Assembly (NCBI GenBank): GCA_020052415.1
Contig: JAGVPB010000002.1
Coordinates: 43,506 to 107,505 of the forward strand
DNA length: 64,000 bases
DNA from: Bacteroidales bacterium
GTDB lineage: Bacteria > Bacteroidota > Bacteroidia > Bacteroidales > JAADJA01
Direction: 5' to 3'
A program made the position numbers and the translations under genes. The notes beneath the pieces were generated by a model, which was given only the letters and a program-made list of their open reading frames with translations, made no database searches and was not told where the DNA came from. This document shows positions 45,168-54,792 of this stretch, piece by piece. The number at the start of each line of letters is the position of its first letter. Position 1 is the first letter of the stretch.

Positions 45168-45217
45168 TATATAGTTAATTCTTGAAAGGAACAAACCGCA
45201 CAAACTATTGTGCAAGA

Positions 45218-45490
45218 TTAGTTAACTTCCTGATTTTGTAACGGAATTATATTTACAAAGGATTTATCGTTGGTTTTTGTCCGGAACTCAACGATGCCGT
45301 CCACCAGGGCAAATAATGTATGGTCTTTGCCGATCTCAACATTATCACCAGGAAAATGCTTGGTTCCGCGTTGCCTGATAATGATATTCCCTGCTTTAGC
45401 AAACTGTCCGCCGTATATTTTAACACCTAACCGCTTGCTGTGTGATTCCCGTCCGTTTCGTGAGCTTCCAACTCCTTTTTTGTGAGCCAT
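45218..45490 (-). CDS. rpmA: 50S ribosomal protein L27
   Basis: A 90-residue ribosomal protein reaching the peptidyl-transferase centre. The signature [21 protein letters not shown] is present, and the N terminus [22 protein letters not shown] is standard, with no cleavable lead peptide of the Firmicutes type. It is in operon with rplU, 56 bp downstream. Confidence 0.98.
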   Translation of the reverse strand: MAHKKGVGSSRNGRESHSKRLGVKIYGGQFAKAGNIIIRQRGTKHFPGDNVEIGKDHTLFALVDGIVEFRTKTNDKSFVNIIPLQNQEVN

Positions 45491-45546
45491 GGCTATATGT
45501 TTTTAAATTATTATCGTTTAATGGTTTTAAATTCTTTTGTTATTAA

Positions 45547-46056
45547 TTATTCGGTTTTATTTTCCGGTGTAATATCAAGGGTTGTCTCAATTATTGGCAG
45601 ATCGGCCTGAATATCAATAACCGGGGAGGATTCTTTTTCGACTTTACGTGTAGCTTTTGCTTTCTTCGGCTCCGATGAATCTGCTGATCCTTCTTTTTTA
45701 GCTTTTGTCTTCTTTACTGTTGCAGTTTTCGCAGATTTTTCTTCCCCGGTGAGTATGTCTTCGATTAAAACCTTGCTTAAATACTGGCGATGTCCGTTTT
45801 CTTTCTGGTAGCCTTTTCTTCGCTTTTTATGAAAAACAATAACTTTATCACCTCTCAACTGTTCAACGATTTTTGCTTTAATGACAGCACCGCTAACCCC
45901 CGGGGAGCCAACAGTAACATTGCCGCCCTGATCCAAAAGCAAAACATTATCAAATTTCACTTCCGATCCTTTATCCCCCTCAAGGCGATGAACAAAAATT
46001 TCCTGATCTTTTGCTACTTTGAACTGCTGGCCTGCTATCTCAACTATTGCGTACAT
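45547..46056 (-). CDS. rplU: 50S ribosomal protein L21 with C-terminal extension
   Basis: A 169-residue protein. Residues 1-103 are a normal L21 (YAIVEIAGQQFKVAKDQEIF, FDNVLLL, VIVFHKKRRKGYQKENGHRQ). They are followed by about 65 extra residues, first Lys/Ala/Ser-rich (KTATVKKTKAKKEGSADSSE) and then acidic-hydrophobic (VIDIQADLPIIETTLDITPE). Extended L21 proteins with such low-complexity tails occur in Bacteroidota; a function for the tail is not known. It leads the rplU-rpmA operon with a good promoter at 46095-46124. Confidence 0.96.
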   Translation of the reverse strand: MYAIVEIAGQQFKVAKDQEIFVHRLEGDKGSEVKFDNVLLLDQGGNVTVGSPGVSGAVIKAKIVEQLRGDKVIVFHKKRRKGYQKENGHRQYLSKVLIEDILTGEEKSAKTATVKKTKAKKEGSADSSEPKKAKATRKVEKESSPVIDIQADLPIIETTLDITPENKTE

Positions 46057-46094
46057 CTTAATTTTATTTACTTATTGCCAAAAAAATTGGAGTG

Positions 46095-46124
46095 CAAAAT
46101 TAGAATAATTTTTTATTCTGCAAA
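46095..46124 (-). promoter_or_regulatory. Promoter of rplU-rpmA (TTTG-N18-TAATTTTG)
   Basis: Reading leftward, TTTG (46121-46124) and TAATTTTG (46095-46102) are 18 bases apart. The predicted start gives a leader of about 30 bases. Confidence 0.65.
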
Positions 46125-46175
46125 TGTTTTTTTCCATTTTTACTTAAAATCAGCAGAAAGCAAAAATGTCCTTAG

Positions 46176-46207
46176 TTAAAAAGAGCCGGGCGGTATCTTC
46201 CCGGCTC
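46176..46207 (-). terminator. Intrinsic terminator of the T9SS beta-helix gene
   Basis: GAGCCGGG (46183-46190) pairs with CCCGGCTC (46200-46207) around a 9-base loop. Reading leftward, the stem is followed by TTTTTAAC, placing it after the gene ending at 46294. Confidence 0.8.
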
Positions 46208-46293
46208 AAATGAACTACATGATAAATGATGAGATTTTTACATCTCAAACCTTACTCGTAATGTTCCTTATTCTAAAACCAATTCTAATTATA

Positions 46294-47889
46294 CTAATTT
46301 TTTATTACCTTATTTATTCCGACAACATTCTGACCGTGCAATAATTTCACTATATAAATGCCCCGGCTCAGAAATGAAATGTCAACGGTTTGAAGATCAC
46401 CTGTGGTAACCTGATCAATGACTGTCTCTCCGGATACACTTATTACTTTTACATGGTCAGATTGAGTTGTACTGCTTATCGAAATATAGTTTTGAGCAGG
46501 GTTGGGATAAACCAATAATTCCTTTATCAATTGGTTATCATTCACCAAAGTATAAACTCCCTGGTCGTAATAAAATGCCCCGACATCACAGGTTGTCCCA
46601 TCAGGATCAGGAATCATATCAGGATTTCCCGAATCAATACACGGAGATTTCATCCCATTTTCATCAGGATAACTCGTCCAGGTAAGGTGATAATCACTTA
46701 AGGCCGGATCAACAAACAAAGGATCTGAATTAAAATTACCATTACCGGAAAATCCACCTTTTATATCAGAATAATTGATTTGAGGCATCCCGGCAGTATA
46801 ACCAATTTCATCAGGCTGATTATCCCAAATAATAGAATTATTGATATGATTTTGAACCGGGTAACTTAAGCTGTAATACAATCCGCCTCCTGTTTCGGCA
46901 GAATTCCCGCTTAGAGTACAGTTTTCGAGATTAAGGCTGCCGTCCATTATTATTGCGCCTCCTCCTGAGTTTGCAGCAGAATTCCTTGCGATAAGACAAT
47001 ATCCGAATGTCAGATTTGCTCCATTATCACAATACAAGCCGCCACCGTTTTCTGCTTCATTGTGAAGGACAGTTACATTACTGAATTGGCCGAACGCCAT
47101 TCCGCAATATATTCCACCACCGTTAACTGCAGAATTATTTATGATTTCAACATTTTCAACTGAAATATAGGAATCGCTACCCAAATATACACCGCCACCG
47201 TTGAAGGTCGTGGCATTGTTAATAATCTTACCATCAATAAAAGTGGCAAATGATCCACTTGAACTTATGCCATAAAGTGTGATTCCGGAACCCCTGTTTT
47301 CTTTAATGATAAAGTTCGAAAAAAACGGGGCGGAATAAACGGAGACTATGCCTCCGGTATTATTGTCATGGATATAAACTTCTTCGACTTCAATATCTGA
47401 AAACTCGAATAAAGCCAATCCTGCATTTCTGTTATAACGAAGATCAGAATTCTGAATGAGCAGGTAAGGATACGACATACAAGTCAACCCGTTGAATTCA
47501 CTATATTCAATGTTACAATACTTTAAAACTGAATTTTCAGAAAAAGTATAATTATAGCCGCTAAAAGAAAGACCATTCCATCCTGTTGTACTGCCCTGGA
47601 TAAATCCTTCGGCGTCCTCCAATGTGAAATAAATACTATCATTTACAGTCCCTGCAGCTTCAATTTTCCCTTCTATTTCAAAACTAAAAGATCCCTGAAA
47701 AACAACCATGACACCTGGTCTGATGGTTAATCGTTCATCAGATGGTATATGGATATCACCCTGAATCAAATAAGGACTACCTTCAATTTTCCAGTCACCA
47801 TAAACATCACCTGAAGGAATGTTGGTTTGTGCCTGAGGCCTGATAAAGCCCGTGAGTAAAAAGAGGATTATTGCAGTTTGTTTTTTCAT
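46294..47889 (-). CDS. Beta-helix surface protein with T9SS C-terminal sorting domain
   Basis: A 531-residue secreted protein: signal peptide (KKQTAIILFLLTGFIRPQAQ), an N-terminal beta-sandwich-like module (GSPYLIQGDIHIPSDERLTI, IRPGVMVVFQGS), a right-handed parallel beta-helix of short repeats (NNATTFNGGGVYLGSDSYIS, NNSAVNGGGIYCG, RNSAANSGGGAIIMDGS; about 95-390), and the conserved end of such proteins (SPCIDSGNPDMIPDPDGTTC). The final about 75 residues (LVYPNPAQNYISISS ... SRGIYIVKLLHG) are a type A T9SS sorting domain, so it should be exported across the outer membrane by PorSS and held on the surface. Paralogous to the neighbouring gene at 48210. Ligand or substrate unknown. Confidence 0.9.
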   Translation of the reverse strand: MKKQTAIILFLLTGFIRPQAQTNIPSGDVYGDWKIEGSPYLIQGDIHIPSDERLTIRPGVMVVFQGSFSFEIEGKIEAAGTVNDSIYFTLEDAEGFIQGSTTGWNGLSFSGYNYTFSENSVLKYCNIEYSEFNGLTCMSYPYLLIQNSDLRYNRNAGLALFEFSDIEVEEVYIHDNNTGGIVSVYSAPFFSNFIIKENRGSGITLYGISSSGSFATFIDGKIINNATTFNGGGVYLGSDSYISVENVEIINNSAVNGGGIYCGMAFGQFSNVTVLHNEAENGGGLYCDNGANLTFGYCLIARNSAANSGGGAIIMDGSLNLENCTLSGNSAETGGGLYYSLSYPVQNHINNSIIWDNQPDEIGYTAGMPQINYSDIKGGFSGNGNFNSDPLFVDPALSDYHLTWTSYPDENGMKSPCIDSGNPDMIPDPDGTTCDVGAFYYDQGVYTLVNDNQLIKELLVYPNPAQNYISISSTTQSDHVKVISVSGETVIDQVTTGDLQTVDISFLSRGIYIVKLLHGQNVVGINKVIKN

Positions 47890-48209
47890 GTAGTTTCTTT
47901 TTCGGAGTTAATCAGTTAAGATGTTCTCCTCATTTATACCTTTTTTAATACCGGAGTGGCATTGTCAAATATTATGCTATCAACCAAAAAGGTAATTTCT
48001 TATAGCATTATACTGCTATAATAATATTTTTAAACTCTTGAATTAGTGATTTTTAAGGGGACTTTTTTTATTAAAAGCACTAAGGTATTTAAAAAATTCA
48101 ATTGGAATTAAATATTGTGAAATTCTCAATTTGGGATTAAACGAGGATTGTTTTTCCCAAAAAATTTTTTGTGTTTTTAATAATTGAAAGAAATGGAATT
48201 ATGGGTACT
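47890..48209. other. 320-base gap between the two beta-helix genes, no gene seen
   Basis: AT-rich DNA with homopolymeric A and T runs. I see no ORF with protein-like composition, no hairpin with T run and no TAnnTTTG box at a useful distance from the gene at 47889. Confidence 0.6.
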
Positions 48210-51041
48210 TTATTCCCGGAGACATCGTATGGAAAATCCATAAGTTTTATAATAAGCACCCCTGAAAGATTTATCATAGGTAGCGCCAAAAACGCGCCCC
48301 CAGGCTTTGGCATCACTTTCCAGGGATGCTGAAAAAAAAGCGGCATATTCGTTCTTATAATTAAAAACGGAAGTATATTCAAATTCTCCGGCCGGTAAAG
48401 CTGTGAAATTATACAAATCAATACCATTACCGTTTAAATACCATCCGTTGTCTGATTTAAGGTTTTTTCCCACATCATATCCTCTTTTATAAAGATTATC
48501 CCATTCCGGGTCTCCCACGCCATATTGACTGTCAACAGTCCCCTCAAGCAACTTCCAGTCAAAATCTGTCGGAAGCCGCCACCCTCCATTTGGCGGACAA
48601 ATACCCTGATTAATGGTGTCGCTGGTGTACATCATCATCTCGTCCCACAGGTATAAACCACCGTAAATATCACAGTAGTAGTCCAAATTCTCATAGCAAT
48701 ACTTTTCAATTATTCCATTGTTAAGGGGTGATGCGGAGCTTTCAATTTGCAATCCTGCATCCAGATTTTCCGCCATCCAGCATTGTGTATCTATTTGAAC
48801 GGTGTTGTATTGTTTTCCATCACGGGCATCAAATAATACATCTCCGCATTGAAAAGGTGCGACATCCAAATAACTCACCAAATTGCCCCTACCGCAATTT
48901 GAATCCCAAATCCCGGATTTATCACCGGCATCAACCGCTCCATCCATATTGTAATCACCTGAAAAATAACCGGAACTTCCATTCTGAGCGAGCCAGACTT
49001 CATTTTTATCAATGGAGTTAATTTGACCATCAGCATTTCCGTCTCCTGCAATCATAGCCCAGATACCCTGTGACAATTCTTTTTGAGCGTGGTCGCCGCC
49101 CTGAACTGTCAGTTCATCTGAAGTAAAATCGTATATTACCGGATTCGCAGATAAATCGAGCGGAGACGAAGAAATAACGGGAAGATGATTTCTGTGAAAT
49201 ACGGAAACAAACAAACTGTCGTCTTCAGAAGTATAAAACTGCAATAAACTGCTCCCATTAGTATCTCTTATAGTACCGTCATTTAAAAGAAATGCAGCCT
49301 GACGGCTAACAGAGTAGTAATGATCCTGATTTGAAAAATTACAGAGTTTTCTGATCTCAACAAAGACCCAATCAACAATGTTATTTGTAAGAATATTGTC
49401 TTCTGTTAGTGAGCTAAAATGATTCCATGGTGGGGCAAAATAAGGTTGTTGTTCCGGCAATACCCCGGCTGTGTATAGATTCGTATTCATTTGCCCTTCA
49501 AAAAAAGCACCTTCCAGTAAGACAGTAATATCCAGATTTTTTTGAATCAGGGAAGAGTGATCAAAAAAATGAGCACCCATGTCGGCTCTGGTACTATCTG
49601 AATCAGGCGATATATCGGGATCACCACAATCAATGCAGGGTGATCTTGTATAATCACTCACCGGATAATTAATCCAGCTGAGCCGATAGTTTTGATAAAG
49701 GGGATCGAGAAAATGCGGAATGGCATTTATATTTCCAGTTCCCGGCCATCCATGTTCGATATCCGAATAAGAAAAAACGCAATCACCTCCTGAAACCACA
49801 ATATTCGAAGGGTTATTATTCCAAATAATCCCGGAATTGAAATAAAAATCGGATAGTTCGGAAAATAAACCTGAACCTTCAATATCTGCAACATTATCTA
49901 CAATTGTGGTTCTGAAAAATTCGATGGAGTCATAATTCTGATAGGTATAAAATCCACCACCACGGCTAAAAGCGTGATTTCCGGATATGATCACATTGAG
50001 GAAGTTTTTTTCGTAAGATCCCTGCATCAGATAAACACCTCCGCCATTATTTGCAGTATTATCGGAAATTATTGTAGAAAATATATCAATGTCGTCAGCT
50101 AAATAAGCATAGATACCTCCTCCACTCTGACTTGAAATATTATTCTCGATCCGTGAATTTGAAACAGATACTTCATTCAATATGGTATTTTGAAGTGCCA
50201 TCCCTCCGCCATTTAATGCCCTATTATTTTTGACAATTACACTATCCATTGTGCAATTGCCATTCGCAACAATGCCGCCTCCATCCGTGTTGAAATTACC
50301 ATTACCTTCAACCCTTGAATCAGAAATAAAAAAAGGAAAATCAGGTGCGATCAGAATACCGGATTCTGTATTACAGGTAATAACACTATTTTCGATATAA
50401 ACAGGACCACTCCCATAGGATGTGGTAATTCCATTCCCTGTATTATGATCAAAAACACAATTCGTTATATGAACATCCTCAAAGCTTCCGGTTACCCATA
50501 CATAAATTCCGCCACCTTTATTATTCAAAAACTTGTTGTTTGTAAGATTTACAACAGTATAGCCAAAAACTGACAATCCATAGGATTTACAATTTTGGAT
50601 CAGAGAGTTTGAAATATTCAGGTCACTGTAAGCCATTTCGAAAGCTGAAATTCCATTTCCATACTCGATAATACAATGGTCGAGTAAAATATATTTATTG
50701 AGAAAATTATTGTAATCAGTGTTGAAATTGAAACTCCAGCCGGGGTCAGTACCAGTGGAATATCCGGCGGTATCTGCTTCAGTAAAACGGATGCTGTCAT
50801 TTTGAGCACCCTGGGCAATAAGACATCCCGAGACATCGAAAATATAATTATTCTCAAAAATGATTTCTACGCCGGGTTCAATAAATAAGGTATCTCCCCC
50901 AATAATATAAATATCTCCCTGAATTAAATATGGGCTGTTTATTGAATTCCAGGTTCCGTTCACGATTCCACCGGGGATAAAAGTCTGTCCAATGGCTGAA
51001 ATATTTAGAGTAAAGATTACAAGATAAACCAGTTGTTTCAT
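48210..51041 (-). CDS. Beta-helix surface protein with dockerin-like and FISUMP modules
   Basis: A 943-residue secreted protein: signal peptide (KQLVYLVIFTLNISAIGQ), the same N-terminal module as its neighbour (NSPYLIQGDIYIIGGDTLFI, IEPGVEIIFENN), a long beta-helix of GGGIY/GGGVYL-type repeats to about residue 480, a linker, then at about 666-715 two calcium-loop segments (GDGNADGQINSIDKNEVW and GDYNMDGAVDAGDKSGIW) that look like dockerin type I repeats, and at about 732-943 a Fibrobacter-type major paralogous (FISUMP) domain (YNTVQIDTQCWMAENLDAG, CPPNGGWRLPTDFDWKLLEG, FSIRCLRE). It has no T9SS sorting domain at the C terminus. Role unknown; a surface or matrix protein is likely. Confidence 0.88.
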   Translation of the reverse strand: MKQLVYLVIFTLNISAIGQTFIPGGIVNGTWNSINSPYLIQGDIYIIGGDTLFIEPGVEIIFENNYIFDVSGCLIAQGAQNDSIRFTEADTAGYSTGTDPGWSFNFNTDYNNFLNKYILLDHCIIEYGNGISAFEMAYSDLNISNSLIQNCKSYGLSVFGYTVVNLTNNKFLNNKGGGIYVWVTGSFEDVHITNCVFDHNTGNGITTSYGSGPVYIENSVITCNTESGILIAPDFPFFISDSRVEGNGNFNTDGGGIVANGNCTMDSVIVKNNRALNGGGMALQNTILNEVSVSNSRIENNISSQSGGGIYAYLADDIDIFSTIISDNTANNGGGVYLMQGSYEKNFLNVIISGNHAFSRGGGFYTYQNYDSIEFFRTTIVDNVADIEGSGLFSELSDFYFNSGIIWNNNPSNIVVSGGDCVFSYSDIEHGWPGTGNINAIPHFLDPLYQNYRLSWINYPVSDYTRSPCIDCGDPDISPDSDSTRADMGAHFFDHSSLIQKNLDITVLLEGAFFEGQMNTNLYTAGVLPEQQPYFAPPWNHFSSLTEDNILTNNIVDWVFVEIRKLCNFSNQDHYYSVSRQAAFLLNDGTIRDTNGSSLLQFYTSEDDSLFVSVFHRNHLPVISSSPLDLSANPVIYDFTSDELTVQGGDHAQKELSQGIWAMIAGDGNADGQINSIDKNEVWLAQNGSSGYFSGDYNMDGAVDAGDKSGIWDSNCGRGNLVSYLDVAPFQCGDVLFDARDGKQYNTVQIDTQCWMAENLDAGLQIESSASPLNNGIIEKYCYENLDYYCDIYGGLYLWDEMMMYTSDTINQGICPPNGGWRLPTDFDWKLLEGTVDSQYGVGDPEWDNLYKRGYDVGKNLKSDNGWYLNGNGIDLYNFTALPAGEFEYTSVFNYKNEYAAFFSASLESDAKAWGRVFGATYDKSFRGAYYKTYGFSIRCLRE

Positions 51042-51167
51042 AAGTTTTGTAAAGCCGTTGAAATAAAAATAATTATAGAGAATTTAACCGGCGCTATTTG
51101 CACAAGTTTAAGTCCAAATAGAAAAACAGGATTAAATCCGTCATTATCTTCAATATTTTAAAACAAA

Positions 51168-52781
51168 TCAATTTACATTCAGGCCTGTAAAATATGTGCC
51201 ATTTTTAATGACATCCAGAGCTTTAAGAAATCCATCGTCAATCTGTGTCATGATCTGAAAATACGATTTAAATTCAAACAGATTCCTTGCAATCAAAGCC
51301 TTTAACTGATACCTGATTAGTCTATCTGTAAATTCTTTTTCAACAATATCCTTATTGACCCCCTTTGATCCGGAGAATGCAAAAAAATCTTCCAAAATTG
51401 AATCATCAATCATATAATTTGTATCAAATTGGGCAAAATCAGGGAATTTTTTCTTCAGGTTTTTTCTTTCCCGATCGAGGTACTCAAGAACAAAGTCACC
51501 GAAGATTCCTTTACTTAATAAGTCAACATATAAGTCAGTAAATTTGGTTGAATCCAAAGGAACAAAGACATCAGGCATAATACCTCCACCACCATAGACA
51601 ACACGATTATTTGGAGTATAATATTTTAACGAATCCGGAAAATTAATTTTATCCTCACTGGAAAGCTCACCATTTTCAAGCCGTTTCATTAAATCATCAT
51701 AATAGCTGTCGTAACCTTCGGTGTAAGGCCTCTGAATACATCTTCCGGAAGGAGTATAATATCTGGCAACAGTCAACCTGAGCATAGAGCTGTCGGGTAA
51801 ATAGTATGGCCTTTGTACCAATCCTTTCCCAAAAGAGCGCCGTCCAACGATGATACCCCGGTCCAGGTCCTGTACTGCTCCTGCCACAATTTCGCTTGCA
51901 GACGCAGAACCTTCATCTATCAGCAGAACAAGTTTTCCTTTCTCAAATCCACCACGAAACGTGGATTTGTATTTTCGTTTAGGGTTTGAAATTCCTTCGG
52001 TATATAATACAACATTTCCCTGGTCAATGAATTCATCGGTGAGGTCAACTGCAACATCAAGATAACCTCCGGAATTTCCGCGCAGGTCCAAAATCAGGCT
52101 TGTCATTCCATCTTTCTTAAGATCTTCGACTGACGACCTGAATTCCTCCATTGAGGTTCTTGAAAAGCGGTTCAATTTAATATAACCAATACCCGTGCTT
52201 GCAAAAAAGGCAGCATCTATACTATTGATAGGGATTTTGTCGCGGAAAACTTTATAGATGATAGGTAAATTTCTTCCTTTCCTGTAAATACTCAAATCAA
52301 CTGAAGTTCCTTTGTCGCCTCTGAGTTTGTTGAAAACATAATTGTCATCTATTGATTTACCGGTTGCGTTTTCTCCATTGATGCTGATAATTTTATCACC
52401 CGCCAGAATGCCAAGTTTTTCAGAAGGTCCTCCGGGAACCGGAGCGATAACAAGAATCGTATCATGATAAATCTGAAAGGAAATTCCGACACCTTCAAAT
52501 TCTCCTTCCAAAGGTTCGTTTGATCTGAGCAGTTCCCGTTTTGAAATATATTGTGAATGCGGATCAAGCTCTTTTAATGTCGCGATAATTGCCTTTTCAA
52601 CCAAATCGGGTTCATTTACAGAATCCACATAGGCGAAATTTATGATTTGCAGAGCTGATGCAAATTTCTGAGTTGTTGACCTGATATCATCATCCTGCGA
52701 AACGGAATGTCTTATATTTAAACCCTGTATTATCAATAGGATTAGAACAACAATGAAAAGTTTCATCTTGAATATCTTCAT
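51168..52781 (-). CDS. S41 family C-terminal processing peptidase (CtpA-like)
   Basis: A 537-residue exported serine protease. An N-terminal signal/anchor (MKLFIVVLILLIIQGLNIRH) is followed by a helical segment, a PDZ domain (GVGISFQIYHDTILVIAPVP, GILAGDKIISINGENATGKS), and the S41 catalytic core with LILDLRGNSGGYLDVAVDL, the nucleophile Ser in DEGSASASEIVAGAVQD and the general-base Lys in GRRSFGKGLVQ. Such enzymes cut the C termini of envelope proteins. Met1 at 52781 or Met6 are both possible starts. Monocistronic. Confidence 0.93.
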   Translation of the reverse strand: MKIFKMKLFIVVLILLIIQGLNIRHSVSQDDDIRSTTQKFASALQIINFAYVDSVNEPDLVEKAIIATLKELDPHSQYISKRELLRSNEPLEGEFEGVGISFQIYHDTILVIAPVPGGPSEKLGILAGDKIISINGENATGKSIDDNYVFNKLRGDKGTSVDLSIYRKGRNLPIIYKVFRDKIPINSIDAAFFASTGIGYIKLNRFSRTSMEEFRSSVEDLKKDGMTSLILDLRGNSGGYLDVAVDLTDEFIDQGNVVLYTEGISNPKRKYKSTFRGGFEKGKLVLLIDEGSASASEIVAGAVQDLDRGIIVGRRSFGKGLVQRPYYLPDSSMLRLTVARYYTPSGRCIQRPYTEGYDSYYDDLMKRLENGELSSEDKINFPDSLKYYTPNNRVVYGGGGIMPDVFVPLDSTKFTDLYVDLLSKGIFGDFVLEYLDRERKNLKKKFPDFAQFDTNYMIDDSILEDFFAFSGSKGVNKDIVEKEFTDRLIRYQLKALIARNLFEFKSYFQIMTQIDDGFLKALDVIKNGTYFTGLNVN

Positions 52782-52873
52782 TTTTAATTGTAAAACGTGT
52801 TAAAAATAATAAAAATCAGCTTAAAATCAGCAATATTAGTAATATCATTTAATCAAATTCACAAATTAAAGTA

Positions 52874-53674
52874 CTAAAATTTTTCCTGAATACCCGATCC
52901 AAAAAGTGCAAAATCATATTTTACAGGATCCAGGGGATCAAACCTTCTTAAACTTGCCGTGAGTTCTTCTACTGCTTTCCAGTCGTTTTGCTTTCTTTGA
53001 AGCAGTCCCAGCTTACGGCTCTGATTCCCGGCATGAATATCTAAAGGACAAAACAGCATGGAAGGATCAATCGCCGGCCAAATCCCAAAATCTACACCCC
53101 GGTCATCCTTTCTGACCATCCAGCGTAAAAACATATTGATCCTTTTGGCCGAAGCATTCTTGTCCGGGTTTGCAATATGTTTTTGAGTCCTGGTGAGATG
53201 GGGTAATTCGAAAAAAATCATTCTGAAATAGTTGATAGAACCTTTCAGGGAACCCGCTTTCAGAATTCCAAGACTAAAAACTGATTCAAGTCCATTATGG
53301 TTTCTGTAAATATTTCTGAGCGAATTCAGAAAATAAATACAATCATCGCCGTTGAAAGTCCTGTGGACAAAAGATTTAAATATCATGATATCCTTTTCTC
53401 CGGATTGAGTAATAAATTGAAATGGCGCATTATCCATTCGCTGCATTAAATCCAAAGCATTATTAATGATTGTACGTCTCTTGCCCCATGATATGGTTGA
53501 TGTAAGAAATCCTGCAATTTCGATATCTTTCTTCAATGCGAACCTGTGCGGAACTGAAATGGGATCATTGGTAATAAAATCCGGACGGTTGTAATAATTG
53601 TATTTTTCTTCAAGGAATTCATACAATTCTGATGACGATGATTTCACAGCATCAATTATTCTGGCTTCTTGCAT
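52874..53674 (-). CDS. TIGR02757 family protein
   Basis: A 266-residue cytoplasmic protein of the TIGR02757 (DUF2400) family from the ATG at 53674; the frame extends to 53704. Recognisable segments are EEKYNYYNRPDFITNDPISV, ISWGKRRTII, FKSFVHRTFNGDDCIYFL, KRINMFLRWMVRKDDRGVDFG, CPLDIHAGNQSRKLGLLQRK and FDPLDPVKYDFALFG. The family is related by fold to HhH-GPD glycosylase-type proteins but has no proven activity. The start overlaps the 3' end of tsaD by 23 bases, so the two are likely cotranscribed. Confidence 0.85.
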   Translation of the reverse strand: MQEARIIDAVKSSSSELYEFLEEKYNYYNRPDFITNDPISVPHRFALKKDIEIAGFLTSTISWGKRRTIINNALDLMQRMDNAPFQFITQSGEKDIMIFKSFVHRTFNGDDCIYFLNSLRNIYRNHNGLESVFSLGILKAGSLKGSINYFRMIFFELPHLTRTQKHIANPDKNASAKRINMFLRWMVRKDDRGVDFGIWPAIDPSMLFCPLDIHAGNQSRKLGLLQRKQNDWKAVEELTASLRRFDPLDPVKYDFALFGSGIQEKF

Positions 53675-54674
53675 AGGGTAAAATGCTTTGGCCTGAAAAT
53701 TCACCGGCTAAAAATTTAAAATATCCCGCTATTGCAATCATAGCTGCATTGTCGGTTGTGTATTGAAATTCAGGAATATATACTTTCCAACCGAAAGCGA
53801 GTCCGGTTTCCGACAACCGTTTCCTCATAACCGAATTTGCTGAAACACCCCCTGCTATTGCAATTTCCCTGATCCCTGTTATTTTTGACGCATCTTTCAG
53901 CTTATCCAGCAGAATTTTTATTATAGAATTCTGTATAGAGGCGCTGAGATTGTTTCTGTTTTGTTCAATAAAATCCGGATTTGACTTTAGTTCATCCCGG
54001 ATGAAATATAGAAAAGATGTTTTTAATCCGCTAAAGCTAAAATCGAGACCGGAAATATTGGGTTTAGGAAAATTAAAACGGTCAGGATTTCCTGTTTTTG
54101 CAAGTTCATCTATTGCAGGACCACCGGGATATGGTAATCCCATGATCTTAGCCGCTTTGTCAAAAGTTTCTCCGGCAGCGTCATCAATTGTTTTTCCAAT
54201 TAATTTCATTTTCAAATGGCTATCCACCCTGACTATCTGAGTGTGTCCTCCTGAAATGGTCAGACATAGAAATGGAAATTTTGGAACAGGTTTATTTTCT
54301 TCATTGTTTTGAATAAAATGAGCCAGAATGTGCGCCTGTAAATGATCCACCCCGATAAGCGGAATACCCAATCCGAGGCTGAATGACTTTGCGAAAGATG
54401 TTCCTACAAGCAACGATCCGAGCAGTCCGGGTCCCACGGTGAAGGCAACTGCGGATAGCTGCTTTTTCCCGATCCCGGCGGTTTTCAAAGCGGAGTCCAC
54501 AACCGGGATGATGTTTTGCAGATGTGCCCTCGATGCAAGCTCAGGAACAACACCTCCAAAATTTTTATGGACTTCCTGGCCGGCAATAATGTTGGCAAGA
54601 ATCTTGGTATTACCGATGACCGCGGCTGATGTATCGTCGCAAGAGGATTCGATGCCGAGGATATATGTCTGCAT
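53652..54674 (-). CDS. tsaD: TsaD, tRNA threonylcarbamoyltransferase
   Basis: A 340-residue ASKHA-fold metalloprotein that transfers the threonylcarbamoyl group to A37 of ANN-decoding tRNAs. Features: ILGIESSCDDTSAAV at the N terminus, FGGVVPELASRAHLQNI, the metal-binding HxxxH at H111 and H115 in VDHLQAHILAH, ISGGHTQIVRV, GETFDKAAKIMGLPYPGGP and AGGVSANSVMRKRL. Length normal. TsaB is encoded at 34.8-35.5 kb in this window. Confidence 0.97.
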   Translation of the reverse strand: MQTYILGIESSCDDTSAAVIGNTKILANIIAGQEVHKNFGGVVPELASRAHLQNIIPVVDSALKTAGIGKKQLSAVAFTVGPGLLGSLLVGTSFAKSFSLGLGIPLIGVDHLQAHILAHFIQNNEENKPVPKFPFLCLTISGGHTQIVRVDSHLKMKLIGKTIDDAAGETFDKAAKIMGLPYPGGPAIDELAKTGNPDRFNFPKPNISGLDFSFSGLKTSFLYFIRDELKSNPDFIEQNRNNLSASIQNSIIKILLDKLKDASKITGIREIAIAGGVSANSVMRKRLSETGLAFGWKVYIPEFQYTTDNAAMIAIAGYFKFLAGEFSGQSILPYARSQNN

Positions 54675-54792
54675 AATTAAATAACCATAATCTTTAGGGT
54701 TTTACACAAAATGATATTTGTATTTTTTTTATCAATAATTTTGAAGTCTTATTATTCTTAAGAAATTTCGTTATAAATAAAGCACAACTTAA

